From NCBI GenBank assembly GCA_023412915.1, contig JAEZRE010000021.1, positions 1 through 64,000 of the forward strand: a DNA stretch of 64,000 nt. The letters are read 5' to 3'. Source of the DNA: Bacillota bacterium. GTDB taxonomy: Bacteria > Bacillota > Clostridia > Acetivibrionales > DTU013. A model generated the notes under the pieces. It did no database searches. It worked only from the letters and a program-made list of their open reading frames with translations, and was not told the origin of the DNA. Positions 51,570 through 63,444 of the stretch are shown in pieces. Position 1 is the stretch's first letter. Each line of letters begins with the position of its first letter. Position numbers and translations under genes: made by a program.

Positions 51570-52524
51570 TTTTCACAGCACCTCCAAAGCTCCTTGGAAT
51601 CATATACCTGTCTATCAGTGGAACTGTAAGATTCATCAGCAGTATAGCATACGAGACGCCTTCGGGGTAACCTCCGAACAGCCTGATCACCGAGGTCATC
51701 AAGCCGCAGCCCAAACCCAGGAGCAGCCGTCCCTTCGATGTTACAGGCGAAGTGGTGTAATCTGTAGCCATGAAAAACGCTCCCAATATGAGGCCGCCTG
51801 AGAGGATATTGTATATAAAATCGCCTGTAAAAGGGCGCGCGCCTCCGAATATCCAGCTCATAACCCCTACCGTGCCGATAAACGCGAGCGGTATTTCGAG
51901 AGATATCACCCGTTTTGCCACAAGATACGCCGCGCCGAGCAGCAGCGCCAGCGCGGAAGTCTCGCCGAGGGTTCCGCCGATATTTCCGATAAACAGATCC
52001 CAATACCCGGGTAGTGCGCCTGTCGCCTCGCTTCCAGCCTTGATCAACGCAAGAGGCGTAGCGGAGCTGACTGCGTCAGCGCTTTGCCCCGGTATTATCC
52101 AGTTGGTCATTTGAACTGGCCAGGAGGCCATCATGAATGCTCTGGCAGCAAGCGCAGGGTTTACAAAGTTATGACCCAGGCCGCCGAACAGCTGCTTGAC
52201 TATGATTATTGCGAAAGCGCCTCCTATGGCGGCTATCCAGAAAGGTACGGCAGGCGAAAGGTTGAAGGCCAGCAGCATACCCGTCACAACAGCGCTGTAG
52301 TCCGGGATTGGGTTCGGCTTTTTAGCCAGCCTGCAGTATACGTACTCCGAAACCACACACGAAAGTACCGTTACTATTATAAGCAGGGCAGACCTTAGCC
52401 CGAAGAAATACACCGAAGCTGCGGTCGCTGGCAGGAGAGCTATAACTACGTCCAACATCAGACCGCTGGTTTTTATCCCGCTTTTTATATGAGGCGACGA
52501 ACCCGCCAATAGCTTATTTTCCAT
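51562..52524 (-). CDS. rnfD: Rnf complex subunit RnfD (covalent FMN)
   Basis: 320 aa, about nine to ten membrane helices. Flavin-attachment motif SSATPLALIK (about residues 165-174), characteristic of RnfD/NqrB; HNFVNPALAARAFMMASWP precedes it. Together with RnfA/E/G it couples electron flow to ion pumping. Overlaps rnfC by 11 nt. Confidence 0.96.
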   Translation of the reverse strand: MENKLLAGSSPHIKSGIKTSGLMLDVVIALLPATAASVYFFGLRSALLIIVTVLSCVVSEYVYCRLAKKPNPIPDYSAVVTGMLLAFNLSPAVPFWIAAIGGAFAIIIVKQLFGGLGHNFVNPALAARAFMMASWPVQMTNWIIPGQSADAVSSATPLALIKAGSEATGALPGYWDLFIGNIGGTLGETSALALLLGAAYLVAKRVISLEIPLAFIGTVGVMSWIFGGARPFTGDFIYNILSGGLILGAFFMATDYTTSPVTSKGRLLLGLGCGLMTSVIRLFGGYPEGVSYAILLMNLTVPLIDRYMIPRSFGGAVKNA

Positions 52525-53956
52525 TACGGACTTCCCCTCCCTTCACTTCCTGTTTTTGCGGATCAGACGACTTTTCCCGTTCAGTCTGCTTCTGCTGCCC
52601 TGGTTGGCTCTGCGGTTCGGGTTGCTTCTCCGACGCCGCTTTCTTCCGGGCCTCGAGCTTTCTTAGCTCCGCCTTGGCATACCGAACGGATTGAACGAGA
52701 CGTCTCGAAGCAGGACATACAAATGAGCAGCATCCGCACTCGATACAGTCGTTGACATGATATTTGACCGATTCTTCGAAATTTCCGAGGTTCACACAGG
52801 AGTTGATATAGAGCGGCAGCAGTGACATCGGGCAGGCAGCTACGCATTTCCCGCAATGTATGCAGACCGATTCGGGCGGCTCTGCCGCTTCCTCTTCAGT
52901 CAAGGCCAGCAAAGCATTGTTCTGCTTCAACACGGGCGTATCCAGCGAATATTGCGCTACTCCCATCATCGGCCCGCCCATGATTATCTTGCGCGGATCC
53001 TTCTTGAAGCCCCCGCAAAAATCAAAGATCTCTCTGAGAGGAGTACCCACGAGCACCTCGACATTCATCGGCCTGGCAACTGCGCCGCCGTCGACGGTTA
53101 TTTTCTTTTTAATGAGAGGCATCCCCGTTTTCAGAAACTCTGAGATAAACGCAGCGGTGCCTACATTCTGTACAAGCACGCCGACATCTGAAGGCAGTTT
53201 CCCCGAAGGTACCTTCCTGCCGGTCACGGCATAGATCAGCTGTTTTTCGCCTCCCTGAGGATAACGTGTCCGAAGCTGCACGACGCCGATCCTGTCCGAA
53301 TCGCTCAGCATTCCGGATAGCTTCGATATAGCCTCGGGTTTGTTCGCTTCTATGCAAATATAAGCTTTTTGAGCTCCCGATATTTCCATAATCCTTTTTG
53401 TACCTTCGATTATACCTTCGGGATTTTCAACCATTTCCCTGAAGTCCGAAGTTATATACGGTTCGCACTCGGCTCCGTTTATAAGAAGGATATCCAGAGT
53501 TTTGCCGGGCGGAGGCACCAGCTTCACGGAGGTGGGGAAACCCGCGCCTCCCAGCCCTACGAGGCCTGCCTCCCTGATACGTTTGGCAAGGCTCTCCCGA
53601 TCCGTACACTCCGGAGGTACGACACTTTCATGTACCTCCTGGAGCCCATCGGGTTTTATTTCCACCGCCATGACTTCAAGGCCGGCGGATAAAAGCAAGG
53701 GCCTGATATCGCTTACAGTCCCCGAAACGCTTGAATGGATAGGAGCGGATATCATTTTGTCGGAATCGCCTATTTTCTGGCCGACCAAAACTCTATCGCC
53801 TTTTTTGACTATTGGAGCGCAGGGAGCTCCTACATGCTGGAGCATTGGTATTATAACCTTTGATGGAAGCGGCATGCTGACAGTACCAAGCCCGGATGTG
53901 CCTTTATGATGGCCGGGCTTTACCCCGCCCTTGAATGCCTTAAACGCCTTTACCAC
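52514..53956 (-). CDS. rnfC: Rnf complex subunit RnfC (NADH-binding)
   Basis: 480 aa from a GTG start at 53956 (AGGTG upstream). N-terminal barrel-sandwich, NADH/FMN-binding fold (GLVGLGGAGFPTSVKL; LLINGAECEPYITSD), and two 4Fe-4S motifs CIHCGKCVAACP and CIECGCCSFVCPASRRLV. The C-terminus is a low-complexity Lys/Gln/Glu tail. First gene of rnfCDGEAB; the complex oxidises ferredoxin with NAD+ and stores the energy as an ion gradient. Confidence 0.97.
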   Translation of the reverse strand: MVKAFKAFKGGVKPGHHKGTSGLGTVSMPLPSKVIIPMLQHVGAPCAPIVKKGDRVLVGQKIGDSDKMISAPIHSSVSGTVSDIRPLLLSAGLEVMAVEIKPDGLQEVHESVVPPECTDRESLAKRIREAGLVGLGGAGFPTSVKLVPPPGKTLDILLINGAECEPYITSDFREMVENPEGIIEGTKRIMEISGAQKAYICIEANKPEAISKLSGMLSDSDRIGVVQLRTRYPQGGEKQLIYAVTGRKVPSGKLPSDVGVLVQNVGTAAFISEFLKTGMPLIKKKITVDGGAVARPMNVEVLVGTPLREIFDFCGGFKKDPRKIIMGGPMMGVAQYSLDTPVLKQNNALLALTEEEAAEPPESVCIHCGKCVAACPMSLLPLYINSCVNLGNFEESVKYHVNDCIECGCCSFVCPASRRLVQSVRYAKAELRKLEARKKAASEKQPEPQSQPGQQKQTEREKSSDPQKQEVKGGEVRNGK

Positions 53957-53987
53957 TCAAAACACCTCACAGACCAGTTTATTTGAA

Positions 53988-54016
53988 TGTATACAAAGAA
54001 CAATGTTTCAATGCAA
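53988..54016 (-). promoter_or_regulatory. rnf operon promoter
   Basis: Minus-strand TTGCAT (54011-54016), 17-nt spacer, TATACA (53988-53993), about 35 nt before the GTG start. A TTGACA further upstream (about 54090) has no matching -10. Confidence 0.6.
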
Positions 54017-54105
54017 AAACCGGTTCTCACTCCTATTATCTTAACACTTTTTAATTGGAACCGCCATAGTGCAAAACGCATGGATATTTTTATGTCAACC
54101 ATTCT

Positions 54106-55743
54106 TTAATTATTCATCGCCAGTACCACATTTCCCAAAGATGGCGTGACCCTGCCCAATAACACGGCTATCTGAGCACGGTTTATTATTTCCCCCGGAT
54201 GGAAGCTGCCGTCGTCGTAACCCTCGAACATGCCGGCAGCCGCCATGCGGTCAATAGCTTCGTAAGACCATGGCGAGGTCTCCGGCGTTACATCCGGAAA
54301 CATTGGCGCAGCGGTGTCGCCAAGTTTCAAAATACGATCGAGCAGTACGGCCATCTGTTCCCTTGTAAGAGCCTGACCGGGTGCGAATTTGTTTCCGCCG
54401 ACTCCTTCAAAAAGCCCGTATGCGCTTGCCGCCTGTATATCGTCATAGGCCCAGTGGCCGGCAATGTCCGAATACATAGCTTCGCGCGTTCCTATCGATG
54501 CTTTGTCGATGCCGAGTATCCTGACCAGCAGTGTCGCCGCCTGGGCTCTGGTAACCGGCCCATCCGGCATGAAGACGGTCGGAGACATACCCTCCATCCA
54601 GCCATTGCTGAGTGCCGTCAATATCTCCGGTTTCGCCCAGTTTCTCTCGATATCGCCGTAATATTTCCCGTCCAGCCACATCGAATAATAATCCCAGGTG
54701 CTTGCGCTTTCCTGTCCAAGGCTCCAGCTGCCGGTGCCTTTCAGGTTATATTTTTTTACAAGCTCTAGCTTTCTTTTTAAAGATGTTTCATTCTCGTACC
54801 ATATATCATATTTACCTGCGTCCAGGGTTTTTCCAAAGACCTTCGGCTTCGGATCTCCGGGTTTTATTGTTATAACAGCCTTCGGAGACTTTTCCGTATA
54901 GTCATAGATTATCTTGCCATTGTATTCCTTAATAAGATTTTCCACGGTATTGTTGCTGATGCCGTAGCCGCCGTATGAAGTCCCCTGCTTCCAGATTCTT
55001 CCGTAGAACGGTATCCCCAGAACCAGCTTGTCCGCTGGCACCGTTTCTAGCGCAGCCTTAACAGAGCTTTCGACAAACGGGTAACCCGCAACAGGCCCTT
55101 CCGGGCCGCCCTGGTACGATTCATCGTACGCCATGAGCAAAAGATAATCGCAGTATCGCGCAAGACCCGCATAATCGTAGGAACCGAACCATAGGTCGGT
55201 TGAGTGGTATGGGTTCGGGGCGACTGCGACAGAAACGCTTTTACCCTCCGGAAGCTTCTCCCTGAGGAGTCTCACAAATTCCGTATACAGGTCTTTTTCG
55301 GCCGACGTTACGTTCTCGATATCCACATCCACCCCATCGAGGTCATACTGTATAACTGCGTCGGCTATCTGCCTGGATAACTGCTCCCCGTTTCTGAGAG
55401 CAGCAATACCGATAGCCTGATTCCAGTGATTGCTGAGAAACGGTGTTACTTTTACATTTCTAGCATGCATATCACGTACAAAGCCCGGGTCCACAGCCAT
55501 TGTCAGCTTGAGAGTACCGTCGCTGTTGAGGTTAAAATAACTCGGCGCCACAGCATCGAGGGAATTTCCGGTTTCATCGACGAGGTTGGTATATGCGGCC
55601 GAGCTCCCGAAGTAAACATAACTCATATTGAACCGTCCCGTTTCATCCTGCCCGCCCGTCTCCGCCGCAACCATACCTGAAGGCATGATCAGAGATATCA
55701 TGACAAAAAGTAATACAAGGAATTTTGCTACCTTGAACCTCAA
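54106..55743 (-). CDS. Secreted GH18 glycosidase with three SLH domains
   Basis: 546 aa from a TTG start at 55743 (GGAGGATGG eight nt upstream; no in-frame ATG with an RBS). Signal peptide (residues 1-28, FLVLLFVMISLIMPSGMVAA). GH18 barrel with the catalytic DGVDVDIEN (DxxDxDxE, about residue 155) and LLLMAYDES; similar to YaaH/chitinase-like proteins that act on peptidoglycan or spore cortex. The C-terminus has three S-layer homology repeats (ERNWAKPEILTALSNGWM, GHWAYDDIQAASAYGLF, SPWSYEAIDRMAAAGMF) that anchor to pyruvylated wall polymer. The 350-bp upstream gap contains the thrC terminator and no other gene. Confidence 0.9.
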   Translation of the reverse strand: MRFKVAKFLVLLFVMISLIMPSGMVAAETGGQDETGRFNMSYVYFGSSAAYTNLVDETGNSLDAVAPSYFNLNSDGTLKLTMAVDPGFVRDMHARNVKVTPFLSNHWNQAIGIAALRNGEQLSRQIADAVIQYDLDGVDVDIENVTSAEKDLYTEFVRLLREKLPEGKSVSVAVAPNPYHSTDLWFGSYDYAGLARYCDYLLLMAYDESYQGGPEGPVAGYPFVESSVKAALETVPADKLVLGIPFYGRIWKQGTSYGGYGISNNTVENLIKEYNGKIIYDYTEKSPKAVITIKPGDPKPKVFGKTLDAGKYDIWYENETSLKRKLELVKKYNLKGTGSWSLGQESASTWDYYSMWLDGKYYGDIERNWAKPEILTALSNGWMEGMSPTVFMPDGPVTRAQAATLLVRILGIDKASIGTREAMYSDIAGHWAYDDIQAASAYGLFEGVGGNKFAPGQALTREQMAVLLDRILKLGDTAAPMFPDVTPETSPWSYEAIDRMAAAGMFEGYDDGSFHPGEIINRAQIAVLLGRVTPSLGNVVLAMNN

Positions 55744-55993
55744 TAAACACCATCCTCCCGAATAGAAAATAAAATCATCCGCAACGTGCCGTTGCCCGCG
55801 CAGGCCGTATAAAGCGTGCATGCGCCTCTTTTAACATACAGTAACGGCTTATTCAAATCAACGAACAATTTATGTAAACCAGATTCAGAAGGAATATCGA
55901 GCGAATCGAAACAGAGCTTGGAAAGCCGAATATAATGGGATTTGAACGAATATATCTGGTATATGATGAGAATCGTAGCCTTTTATTATTCTA

Positions 55994-56022
55994 AAAGAAA
56001 AAAAGCGATCATTTTGATCGCT
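55994..56022 (-). terminator. thrC terminator
   Basis: AGCGATCA pairs with TGATCGCT around a TTT loop; minus strand continues TTTTTTTCTTTT. Located about 70 nt after the thrC stop. Confidence 0.85.
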
Positions 56023-56092
56023 ATAATGGTCCCTTTAATATTTTTACTGTTTCTGATATTTTATCATTACTGCTTTGATTGAATGCTTCTGT

Positions 56093-57595
56093 TCATTTCA
56101 AGCCGAGAATGTCCACCACTTCGTCTCTCATGCTCTGCCTGTCGCAAACGCGTTTATGCCGGACTTCCTTGTGTTCGAGGCCTGCAAGCCCTGCCGGGAT
56201 GCTGAGCCCGCACTGTTCCGAAAGGTACCCGAGCAGTTCGAATTCCGACTTGCCTTCCGCAGCCTTGTCGCCGAATATTGCCCTGACTACGCTCTTATTG
56301 AATTTGAACGGACTTGCTGTAGACGCTATCACGGTCTTTGTCAGATCGCCCGTAGAAATGACATATTTGTCGTAAGCGTCGATACCTACCGCAGTGTGCG
56401 TATCTACGACATATCCATAATCCTCGTAAACGGTTTTTATGGTATCCATAGTCTCCTGCTCCGTAGTGTAGGCTGCCCAGAAGAGCTCGGAAATCCTGCG
56501 TTTTACCTCGCCGTTTACGTTATATCTGCCTTCGCGTGACAATTTACCCATCCATTCCTTTATTTGCTGCCCATCATGACCGCTAAGCTCATAAAGCAGT
56601 CTTTCGAGATTGCTCGAGATCAGGATGTCCATGGACGGCGAAATTGTCCGCTTGAACTCTCTTTCGCGGTTGTACAGCCCGGTGCTTATGAATTCGGTCA
56701 AAACGTTATTGTCATTGGAAGCGCAAATGAGCCTGTTCACCGGAAGGCCCATGCTCCTGGCATACCAGGCGGCAAGTATGTTTCCAAAGTTGCCCGTAGG
56801 CACGGTAAAATTGATCTTTTCCCCCGCTTTTATCTCTCCCGAAGCCAGCAGGTCGGCATAGGCCGAGAAATAGTAAACGATCTGGGGCACCAGCCTCCCC
56901 CAGTTGATGGAATTTGCCGATGAGAATTTATAACCGCTGCGAAGTATCGTTTCGCTCAATTCGCCATCGGAGAAGATAGCCTTTACTCCGTTCTGCGTAT
57001 CGTCGAAATTGCCCTTTACGGCGATTGAGCAGACATTGGCGCCTTCCTGCGTGACCATCTGCATTTTCTGAACCTGGCTGACTCCATCCTCCGGGAAGAA
57101 TACTATTATCCTTGTCCCTTCAACGTCCCTGAAGCCCTCGAGCGCGGCTTTGCCGGTATCGCCCGAAGTTGCCACGAGTATGACGGTCTCCGTTTTTTCA
57201 TCCGTCTTAAGATTTGCTTTGACCAGCAGACGCGGCAGAATCTGCAGCGCCACATCCTTGAAAGCGCATGTGGGACCATGCCATAGTTCCACTACATACG
57301 CATTATCGCTGAGTTTCTTTACGGGAGCTACAAGATCCTTTTCAAACCTGCCGCTTCCATATGCGCCATTAACGCATTCGGCAAGTTCTTCGGCAGTGTA
57401 ATCGTCAAGAAAGCGGCTAAGTATGAAAATTGCCCTTTCCCTGTAATTCATTGCAGCAAGCCCATATATCTCATCCGGGGCAAGCTTCACGTCAGTTTGC
57501 GGCACAAATAGCCCTCCATCGGGAGCAAGACCCCTTTTTATGGCTTCCGCCGACGTAATATTCCGTGATCCGCCGCGAGTGCTTTCATAAAACAT
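56093..57595 (-). CDS. thrC: Threonine synthase
   Basis: About 500 aa from ATG at 57595 (AGGGGG upstream; an in-frame TTG at 57613 precedes the RBS). N-terminal MFYESTRGGSRNITSAEAI and the PLP-binding HGPTCAFKDVALQ (Lys near residue 110) define the bacterial thrC type; SGDTGKAALEGF and TGNFGNILAAW are phosphate-binding motifs. It converts O-phosphohomoserine to threonine. Monocistronic, with its own terminator. Confidence 0.96.
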   Translation of the reverse strand: MFYESTRGGSRNITSAEAIKRGLAPDGGLFVPQTDVKLAPDEIYGLAAMNYRERAIFILSRFLDDYTAEELAECVNGAYGSGRFEKDLVAPVKKLSDNAYVVELWHGPTCAFKDVALQILPRLLVKANLKTDEKTETVILVATSGDTGKAALEGFRDVEGTRIIVFFPEDGVSQVQKMQMVTQEGANVCSIAVKGNFDDTQNGVKAIFSDGELSETILRSGYKFSSANSINWGRLVPQIVYYFSAYADLLASGEIKAGEKINFTVPTGNFGNILAAWYARSMGLPVNRLICASNDNNVLTEFISTGLYNREREFKRTISPSMDILISSNLERLLYELSGHDGQQIKEWMGKLSREGRYNVNGEVKRRISELFWAAYTTEQETMDTIKTVYEDYGYVVDTHTAVGIDAYDKYVISTGDLTKTVIASTASPFKFNKSVVRAIFGDKAAEGKSEFELLGYLSEQCGLSIPAGLAGLEHKEVRHKRVCDRQSMRDEVVDILGLK

Positions 57596-57671
57596 TTTCA
57601 ATCCCCCTGGCAAATAAATATCTTCAACTCACATTTACATTCGTTTTACTAATAATAATATAAAAGAACTT

Positions 57672-57705
57672 AAAAATAAAGACCCGCTTCCGGGGCCTTA
57701 TTTTT
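57672..57705 (-). terminator. Terminator of the TPR gene
   Basis: AAAAATAAGGCCCCG pairs with CGGGTCTTTATTTTT (one mismatch, one G-U) on the minus strand; a strong hairpin ending in a T-run, 22 nt after the stop at 57728. Confidence 0.8.
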
Positions 57706-57727
57706 AATTTAAGGAACTCTGAGATTT

Positions 57728-58858
57728 TTATGGAAGTTTTGTAAGCTCATCTATCCTTATTTTTGCATTTCTTGTATAAGTACTATAGGGATAACCCTCC
57801 ACAAGCTTCTGGAACATTGCAAGAGCGCCCCTGGAGTCCTGCAAGAACTGGCAGCTGCGGCCCATATAGTATAGCGCGGCGTCCATCCTCTTATAACGGG
57901 GGTCATAAACCTGCACCTTTTCAAGGCTTTTCAAGGCTTCGTCATATTTCCGCTGGTTATACAGCTTGTAGCCCTGATCGTACACCGATTTAGCAGCCAA
58001 CGGCATTACTGCCGCAAAAAGCGAATCGTATTTTGCCTTCTCAGCTTCCTTGAATTCGATGGTTTTCATAAGGAGCAACATATCGGCAGCATTCTCGTAT
58101 TTTCTGTCCTTTACCATACCATCCACTTCGTACAGCTTCAATGCGGCCTTATAATAATCCGCCTGCTGTATGGCAGTCTCCTTGTCGCTCTCCAGCTGGT
58201 CGTTCTTTTTCTGCAGCTCACCGATCTGCGACTCATACTGCTGCAAAGCGCTGTCGGTGGTCGTTTCCGTCTGCGCAATATCAGACCCGGGGTCCGGGCT
58301 TGCAGTTTTTGGCAGGGCGAAGTACACGATCGCACAAACCAGCAAACCGGCAATAAAACCGGCCCCTATCTTTATGCCATTTGAAACACCGTTACCGTTT
58401 AAATTGATTTCTTTGGTTTGGGTTTTTGTCTCCCTTATCCTCTTTAAAGGCTGTTCCGGCTGTTCAAGGGATTTCTTCACCTGTTTGGGCTTTTGCGCCG
58501 GCTGGGCTGTCTGGCTTATGTCTCCCATTCCAAGACGCTGCATTATATTCATGGCCAGAACACTGTTGGATTCCGCCTTGATGACCCTGTTAAAGGCCTC
58601 CGCGGCTTTTTCACGTTCTCCCATATAACTGTAGCAGATGCCGAGCAGATTGAACGCTTCGTTGAAGCCGGGATTCATCGAGGTAGCTTTTTTGAGGCCA
58701 ATTACGGCAATATCCTCGCTTCCCGACCTGAGGCTCTCAATGGCCTTGTTGTAAAGCAAAATGGAATTTCGGACGTTGTCCGGAATTTTATCCACTTCAG
58801 GTACGATCTCTTCCAGATTGATAGGCCTGAAATTCTCTAGTTCAGCCTTGAGATCCAT
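57728..58858 (-). CDS. Membrane protein with flanking TPR modules
   Basis: 376 aa. N-terminal cytoplasmic TPRs (about 25-105, LYNKAIESLRSGSEDIAVIGLKKA...NEAFNLLGICYSYMGEREKAAEAF), a Gln/Lys/Pro-rich linker, one transmembrane helix (about 163-185, IGAGFIAGLLVCAIVYFALP), an extracytoplasmic coiled coil (about 200-245), then a C-terminal YbgF-like TPR pair (YKLYNQRKYDEALKSLEKVQ; SRGALAMFQKLVEGYPYSTY). Such bitopic TPR proteins scaffold envelope complexes; partners are unknown. Confidence 0.8.
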   Translation of the reverse strand: MDLKAELENFRPINLEEIVPEVDKIPDNVRNSILLYNKAIESLRSGSEDIAVIGLKKATSMNPGFNEAFNLLGICYSYMGEREKAAEAFNRVIKAESNSVLAMNIMQRLGMGDISQTAQPAQKPKQVKKSLEQPEQPLKRIRETKTQTKEINLNGNGVSNGIKIGAGFIAGLLVCAIVYFALPKTASPDPGSDIAQTETTTDSALQQYESQIGELQKKNDQLESDKETAIQQADYYKAALKLYEVDGMVKDRKYENAADMLLLMKTIEFKEAEKAKYDSLFAAVMPLAAKSVYDQGYKLYNQRKYDEALKSLEKVQVYDPRYKRMDAALYYMGRSCQFLQDSRGALAMFQKLVEGYPYSTYTRNAKIRIDELTKLP

Positions 58859-58884
58859 TGATTACCTCACCCCCGATTTCGATT

Positions 58885-60162
58885 TCATAATCCGAAAAAC
58901 TCCCTGACGGCGCCTATATAATACAATGACCCGAATGCGCAGATAACTTCACCCGGTTCAGTCGATTCAAGACTTGTCCTTATAGCATTTTCAATTGTAT
59001 CACTAACCTGTATATTATTACAATAGCTTCCGGCTGCCCTTGCCAGTTCAGGCGCCGGGAGCGCCCTCGGAGAATTCGATGTAATGGCGATGAGCCGCCT
59101 GCAGACGGGCAGTACTGTTTCCATCATGGAAAGGTAATCCTTGTCGCTGAGCACACCCATTATCAAAGTGACCGGCCTGCCGGGAAAGTATTCGTCCAAA
59201 GCTTTGCGCAGAACAGCCGCGCCTTCGGGGTTGTGGGCGCCGTCTACCAGGAACACGGGATCACTTCCCAGAACCTCGAGCCGCCCGGGCCATTTGGTAT
59301 TTGCAAGGCCGCGTCTCAAAGCCTCTTCAGTTATATTAAAGCCCTTCCGTTTCAGTATTTCGGCAGCTCTCACGGCTACTGAGGCATTGTTGATCTGGTG
59401 CGCACCCAAAAGGCCGATCTTTAGCCTGTCATGGCCGCCAAAGCTGAATTCCTGCCCATCTATTCCGAACTCATGCCTTTCAATGCCTGAAAAATCTGTT
59501 CTGTACAGCCTTGCGCCCCTTTCGGCGCAAGCCTTTTCAAATACCTGTTCGACTTCCCTGCTCTGGCCGTATATCACAACATCCCCGTCGGGCTTGATAA
59601 TTCCGGCCTTTTCGAACGCTATCTCAGGCAGCGTATTTCCCAGACGTTCCGTATGGTCGTAGCTTATCGTTGTAATAACGGCAAGCTCAGGCACATCTAT
59701 GATGTTCGTGGAATCGAACCTGCCGCCCAAGCCCACCTCAAGCACTACGATATCGCATTCCTTGCGGTAATAATACTCAAATGCCACAGCCGTAACAATT
59801 TCGAATTCTGTAGGATGATTTTCTCCCATCGCAAGCATCCTGTCGATGTTCGTTTTTACATAGGCCGTGATCTCCGCGAGTTCATCCCTCGAGATCTCGT
59901 CGTCACCAACGCGGATCCTCTCGGTAAAGCGCTGTATGAAAGGCGAAGTATAAATACCGGTCTTATAACCGGCCTCCATCAGTATATTCGCGATGAACGC
60001 CGTAGTGGAGCCCTTCCCGTTCGTACCCGCAACATGGACGAAACGCAGCTTTTTCTGGGGGTCCCCCATAAGTCCGAGCAGCGTGCCTACATTGTGCAGA
60101 CCGAGCTTGCTTCCAAATTTCAAGGTGTCGTGTATATATTCGATTGCTTCGTCGTATGTCAT
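58885..60162 (-). CDS. folC: Folylpolyglutamate synthase / dihydrofolate synthase
   Basis: 425 aa from ATG at 60162 (six nt after AGGA; an ATG two codons upstream abuts the RBS). Mur-ligase-type P-loop HVAGTNGKGSTTAFIANIL (about 43-61), folate-binding TSPFIQRFTERIRVG, VGLGGRFDSTN, ISYDHTERLGNTLPEIA and the C-terminal FLVDGAHNPEG. Adds glutamate to folates and probably synthesises dihydrofolate. Confidence 0.96.
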   Translation of the reverse strand: MTYDEAIEYIHDTLKFGSKLGLHNVGTLLGLMGDPQKKLRFVHVAGTNGKGSTTAFIANILMEAGYKTGIYTSPFIQRFTERIRVGDDEISRDELAEITAYVKTNIDRMLAMGENHPTEFEIVTAVAFEYYYRKECDIVVLEVGLGGRFDSTNIIDVPELAVITTISYDHTERLGNTLPEIAFEKAGIIKPDGDVVIYGQSREVEQVFEKACAERGARLYRTDFSGIERHEFGIDGQEFSFGGHDRLKIGLLGAHQINNASVAVRAAEILKRKGFNITEEALRRGLANTKWPGRLEVLGSDPVFLVDGAHNPEGAAVLRKALDEYFPGRPVTLIMGVLSDKDYLSMMETVLPVCRRLIAITSNSPRALPAPELARAAGSYCNNIQVSDTIENAIRTSLESTEPGEVICAFGSLYYIGAVREFFGL

Positions 60163-60276
60163 GTCCATTCCTTCTTACACAATTATGTTAACTCCCGCTG
60201 TAATCGGCAGTGCAGCCAACCATGTGACAGGTGTGCTGCACGGCCAAGCGGTTACGAAGTAGCTTATCTTCCCTAG

Positions 60277-60385
60277 GCCGGTTGCACAGCCGCCTGGATT
60301 TTGACTATGGCTGTGCCGTCGATTGAGTTTAGCAAGCCGGTTGTACGGCTGCTTCGATTTGTAATACGCAGGTTGTGCGGTTGCT
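60277..60385. repeat. Degenerate GCCGGTTGTRCGGCTGC repeats preceding the long palindrome
   Basis: Copies: GCCGGTTGCACAGCCGC (60277-60293), GCCGGTTGTACGGCTGC (60336-60352), and CAGGTTGTGCGGTTGC (60369-60384), the last being the left end of the palindrome. This 410-bp gap between folC and secA contains no gene I can support. Confidence 0.5.
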
Positions 60386-60541
60386 TGCAATTGCGGAGTT
60401 TTGTTCACAGAGCATATAGATTCAGCCCTGGGCGGCAAATTCAAACTCGCTACGCTCAAACATGAATTTGCCCTTGCCTCTGCTTCATCAATATGCTCTA
60501 ATTCACAAAACTCATGCAATATCAAGCAACCGCACAACCTG
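60369..60541. repeat. 173-bp long imperfect palindrome (MITE-like or large RNA hairpin)
   Basis: Perfect 19-bp terminal inverted repeats (CAGGTTGTGCGGTTGCTTG at 60369-60387 and its complement at 60523-60541). Pairing continues inward through ATTGC, GAGTTTTGT, AGAGCATAT and GGCAAATTCA segments to a short loop near 60455. It encodes nothing. It lies 33 bp after the secA stop and could act as a transcription terminator or structured RNA for the minus strand, or be a non-autonomous mobile element. Confidence 0.75.
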
Positions 60542-60574
60542 CTGTTATAATTCAACCTATCAAGCGTGTTAATA

Positions 60575-63337
<2,763 letters not shown>

Positions 63338-63351
63338 AATTACCTCCAGTT

Positions 63352-63393
63352 GGACGTTTTAAATGAAATTCGCGCCCTTGGCGCTAAACGTCC
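63352..63393 (-). other. Leader hairpin abutting the secA Shine-Dalgarno, shared with pheS
   Basis: On the minus strand GGACGTTT and AAACGTCC form an 8-bp outer stem enclosing an inner GCGCC/GGCGC hairpin and the single-stranded GCGAATTT; GGAGG follows five nt later and then ATG. Apart from loop changes that keep the stems, it matches the pheS copy at 14665-14708 over its whole length. Confidence 0.65.
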
Positions 63394-63444
63394 TCCATAA
63401 ATTGTTAATTGCCCGGAGCAAAGACCCCCGGCAGATTGTTAATG

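Noticed and set aside
63394..63444. CCGGGG/CTCCGG stem between the secreted-protein gene and secA as a terminator
   Set aside because: Only six base pairs and no U-tract; read-through into secA is more likely.
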